From positions 33,815,851 to 33,879,850 of the forward strand of contig NC_079877.1 of the NCBI RefSeq assembly GCF_029227915.1: 64,000 bases of DNA, read 5' to 3'. Made by a program: the position numbers and the translations under genes. Below are positions 62,221 through 64,000 of the stretch, one piece after another (position 1 is the stretch's first letter; each line of letters begins with the position of its first letter). Under the pieces are notes generated by a model. That model was given only the letters and a program-made list of their open reading frames with translations, made no database searches and was not told where the DNA came from. Source of the stretch: Hydractinia symbiolongicarpus (taxonomy: Eukaryota > Cnidaria > Hydrozoa > Anthoathecata > Hydractiniidae).

Positions 62221-63333
62221 TAATTAGTCCTAAAGTACTATTTTAAACTCATTTGACTAAGATATGCAATATATATAACACTAAACGCTTTTAATAAGGC
62301 TGATAAGAAGTTTTTTCATAGCCTTCTATTTTATTTTTTTGTAGCAGCTTTTTCACATGCTGTATGATTTTGCATGCTTGAGTGGATTGTGCCGGTATAA
62401 CTGTTTTATTACAACATGCCTTCTGTATGATTTGAGAATGTTTGCCTTTGGCATTTTGTTAGCAAGTTTGGCTAAATACATTTACAAAGTTGATGTGATT
62501 CAATATATTCCATCTAAACAACAATATGCAGCAATGGCAATTTAATTGTATTCACAGATTTTTTTGATCTAGTCAAAAACTTTTTCATAAGAAGAAAGAT
62601 TATAAGAACGTTAAGTCAGAGAATTTGCCACAGATTAAGAACATATTAAGAACGCTGTAAGGGATAAAATAGGGGCTCCTATATTTTTAAGATTGCGACA
62701 ACAACATAAACAACAACAACAACAACAACAACAAATAAAAAACAAATAAAACAAATCAAAAAACGCACTAGAATAATAATACTGACCGGCGTAAAAATAT
62801 CACAAATAACTATTATTATAATTTTACATTCTGTTTCAGAAAATAGTTATAACAAAAAGATAATGTTTTATTAGCTAAGTCGGTAAAAAATTTTCATCAA
62901 CTAATTTTTTTAACAACTAATTTTGGGAAGAATTGGGAAATGACTTTTATCCAAGAAAGGAATATTTGAATGAAAAATGAATGATCACGATAATGAACCG
63001 TTATTCAACAAAATCTCATCATTTTTATATGACAATTTCAATGCAAAATGTAAACTGAATATATTCAACCTTATTTTTTAGACATTTTAGTAACTAATTT
63101 TACCCATAAGGTATATCAACCGCTGTGAATAAAGAAATTCTTGATTTAAAGTTTTCGGAATATTTGCGATTTACAGACATTTATAGACGCAAAGTTAAAC
63201 ATTTCAATTAATATTTGATTCGCAAAACAAAAACGATGAAATTTCACAGTTTTGGGTGGTCTCATTTGTTACTCACGACAAGGACAATATGAAAAAAAAG
63301 CAAAAAAAAACAACAACAATGAATTGAAAAGCG
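62221..63333. other. Interval between the M13 gene and the edge gene
   Basis: AT-rich, with a (CAA)n run at 62703-62733. It should hold the M13 promoter. No exon is seen. Confidence 0.6.
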
Positions 63334-63339
63334 TTTATT
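63334..63339 (-). terminator. Poly(A) signal of the right-edge gene
   Basis: AATAAA on the minus strand lies about 31 nt after the TGA of the terminal exon at 63370-63569. Confidence 0.6.
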
Positions 63340-63369
63340 ATATATATATTTTTTTGTAAAAGAGTAGCT

Positions 63370-63569
63370 TCATAATGCCAAATGAATGGTTGGTATAAGT
63401 GTGCTTCCATGGTCAAGCATTAAAGTTTTTTTGTTGATGTCACACTCAGGGTTGGAGTTGAGCTGGGTTGAGATGCAGTAATTCAACGTTGCAAAAGTTT
63501 TGAAGAGTTCTCCAGTGTAACCTTTTCGCATCAACACATAACTCGTTATTGTTGTTTTAAGTGTGTAGA
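63370..63569 (-). CDS. Terminal coding exon of an unrecognised gene (partial)
   Basis: A minus-strand 200-nt exon follows a good acceptor (T-rich tract, then TTAATTAACAG) and stops at TGA 63370-63372. The 65-residue reading begins, after a split codon, YTLKTTITSYVLMRKGYTGE, continues LFKTFATLNYCISTQL and ends LMLDHGSTLIPTIHLAL. Residue composition is protein-like, the frame is open to the acceptor, and a canonical poly(A) signal follows. Earlier exons must lie beyond the right edge, since none is evident at 63570-64000. I do not recognise the family. Confidence 0.55.
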
Positions 63570-64000
63570 CTGTTAATTAACATATTAAAAAAAAATTAAT
63601 CTTAAGTTGAGTTTTTTTTCATAGAGCAATAAGAAAGTACTACAAGAAATTAAAATTTTTGAATACATAATTACTCATCCATACTATTAATAAAGACATG
63701 CAGTGAAATATATTAAATTTAACATTATTAAATAAAGATCATTAAAATTTTATTTCTGTCGCACTAAAACGATTTATTATCCCCCTGATTAACTATCAAA
63801 CTGCGCACATCAAATCTTCATTTTGTAAATAGAACGGAGGTTAATTCAATTTTTTATCAACAGAAAATTTTTTAATGAATTATGATTATATTAGCTTGAG
63901 AAAGAACACGCCACGAAAATCAAAGTGGAGCTGATACATTGGTTTTTTGTCATGATTTTGATTAAATTTGTGGTGTTTTTCTTGCTTCAAAGAGGTATGC

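Overview
This is a eukaryotic (animal) genomic window. It is AT-rich, has GT-AG introns, and is full of small transposons. The gene set is metazoan: a CASK-type MAGUK kinase, COG6, a Boule/DAZ RNA-binding protein, noggin and an M13 metallopeptidase. The style of the two-domain cysteine-rich secreted protein and of the repeats suggests a cnidarian, probably a medusozoan or hydrozoan. The organism call is inference; the gene identities rest on exon-by-exon translation.

Layout. 1-8220 (minus) holds the 5' half of CASK: eight exons coding the kinase domain, running off the left edge. About 850 bp separate its start codon from the divergent, complete COG6 gene (9069-20056, plus, 19 exons, 639 aa). 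20127-24432 is a gene-free stretch with a 23-bp minisatellite, a pogo/Tigger-like deletion derivative and simple repeats. 24433-26053 (minus) is a compact boule-like gene of five coding exons. 26054-31512 is mostly repeats, plus a doubtful coding remnant near 29.5-29.85 kb. 31513-32214 (minus) carries noggin in a single coding exon. 32215-49014 is a long stretch without a supportable gene, containing a 25-bp minisatellite, non-autonomous Helitrons, small TIR elements and microsatellites. 49015-62220 (minus) is a complete neprilysin/ECE-like M13 peptidase gene (15 coding exons, 711 aa). Its 5.9-kb intron contains an intronless nested gene for a secreted protein with two 8-cysteine repeats. At 63334-63569 (minus) there is a terminal coding exon with a poly(A) signal; the rest of that gene lies beyond the right edge.

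The genes do not form a pathway: intracellular signalling and scaffolding (CASK), Golgi tethering (COG6), germline RNA binding (boule), BMP antagonism (noggin) and peptide processing (M13) are simply neighbours. I see no prokaryote-like operon, CRISPR array or defence system. The most unusual items are the Mg-competent (DFG/Asn) CASK kinase, the unnamed cysteine-rich repeat protein nested in the M13 gene, the edge exon of unknown identity, and several well-delimited transposon copies, among them TIR elements and tandem Helitron ends.
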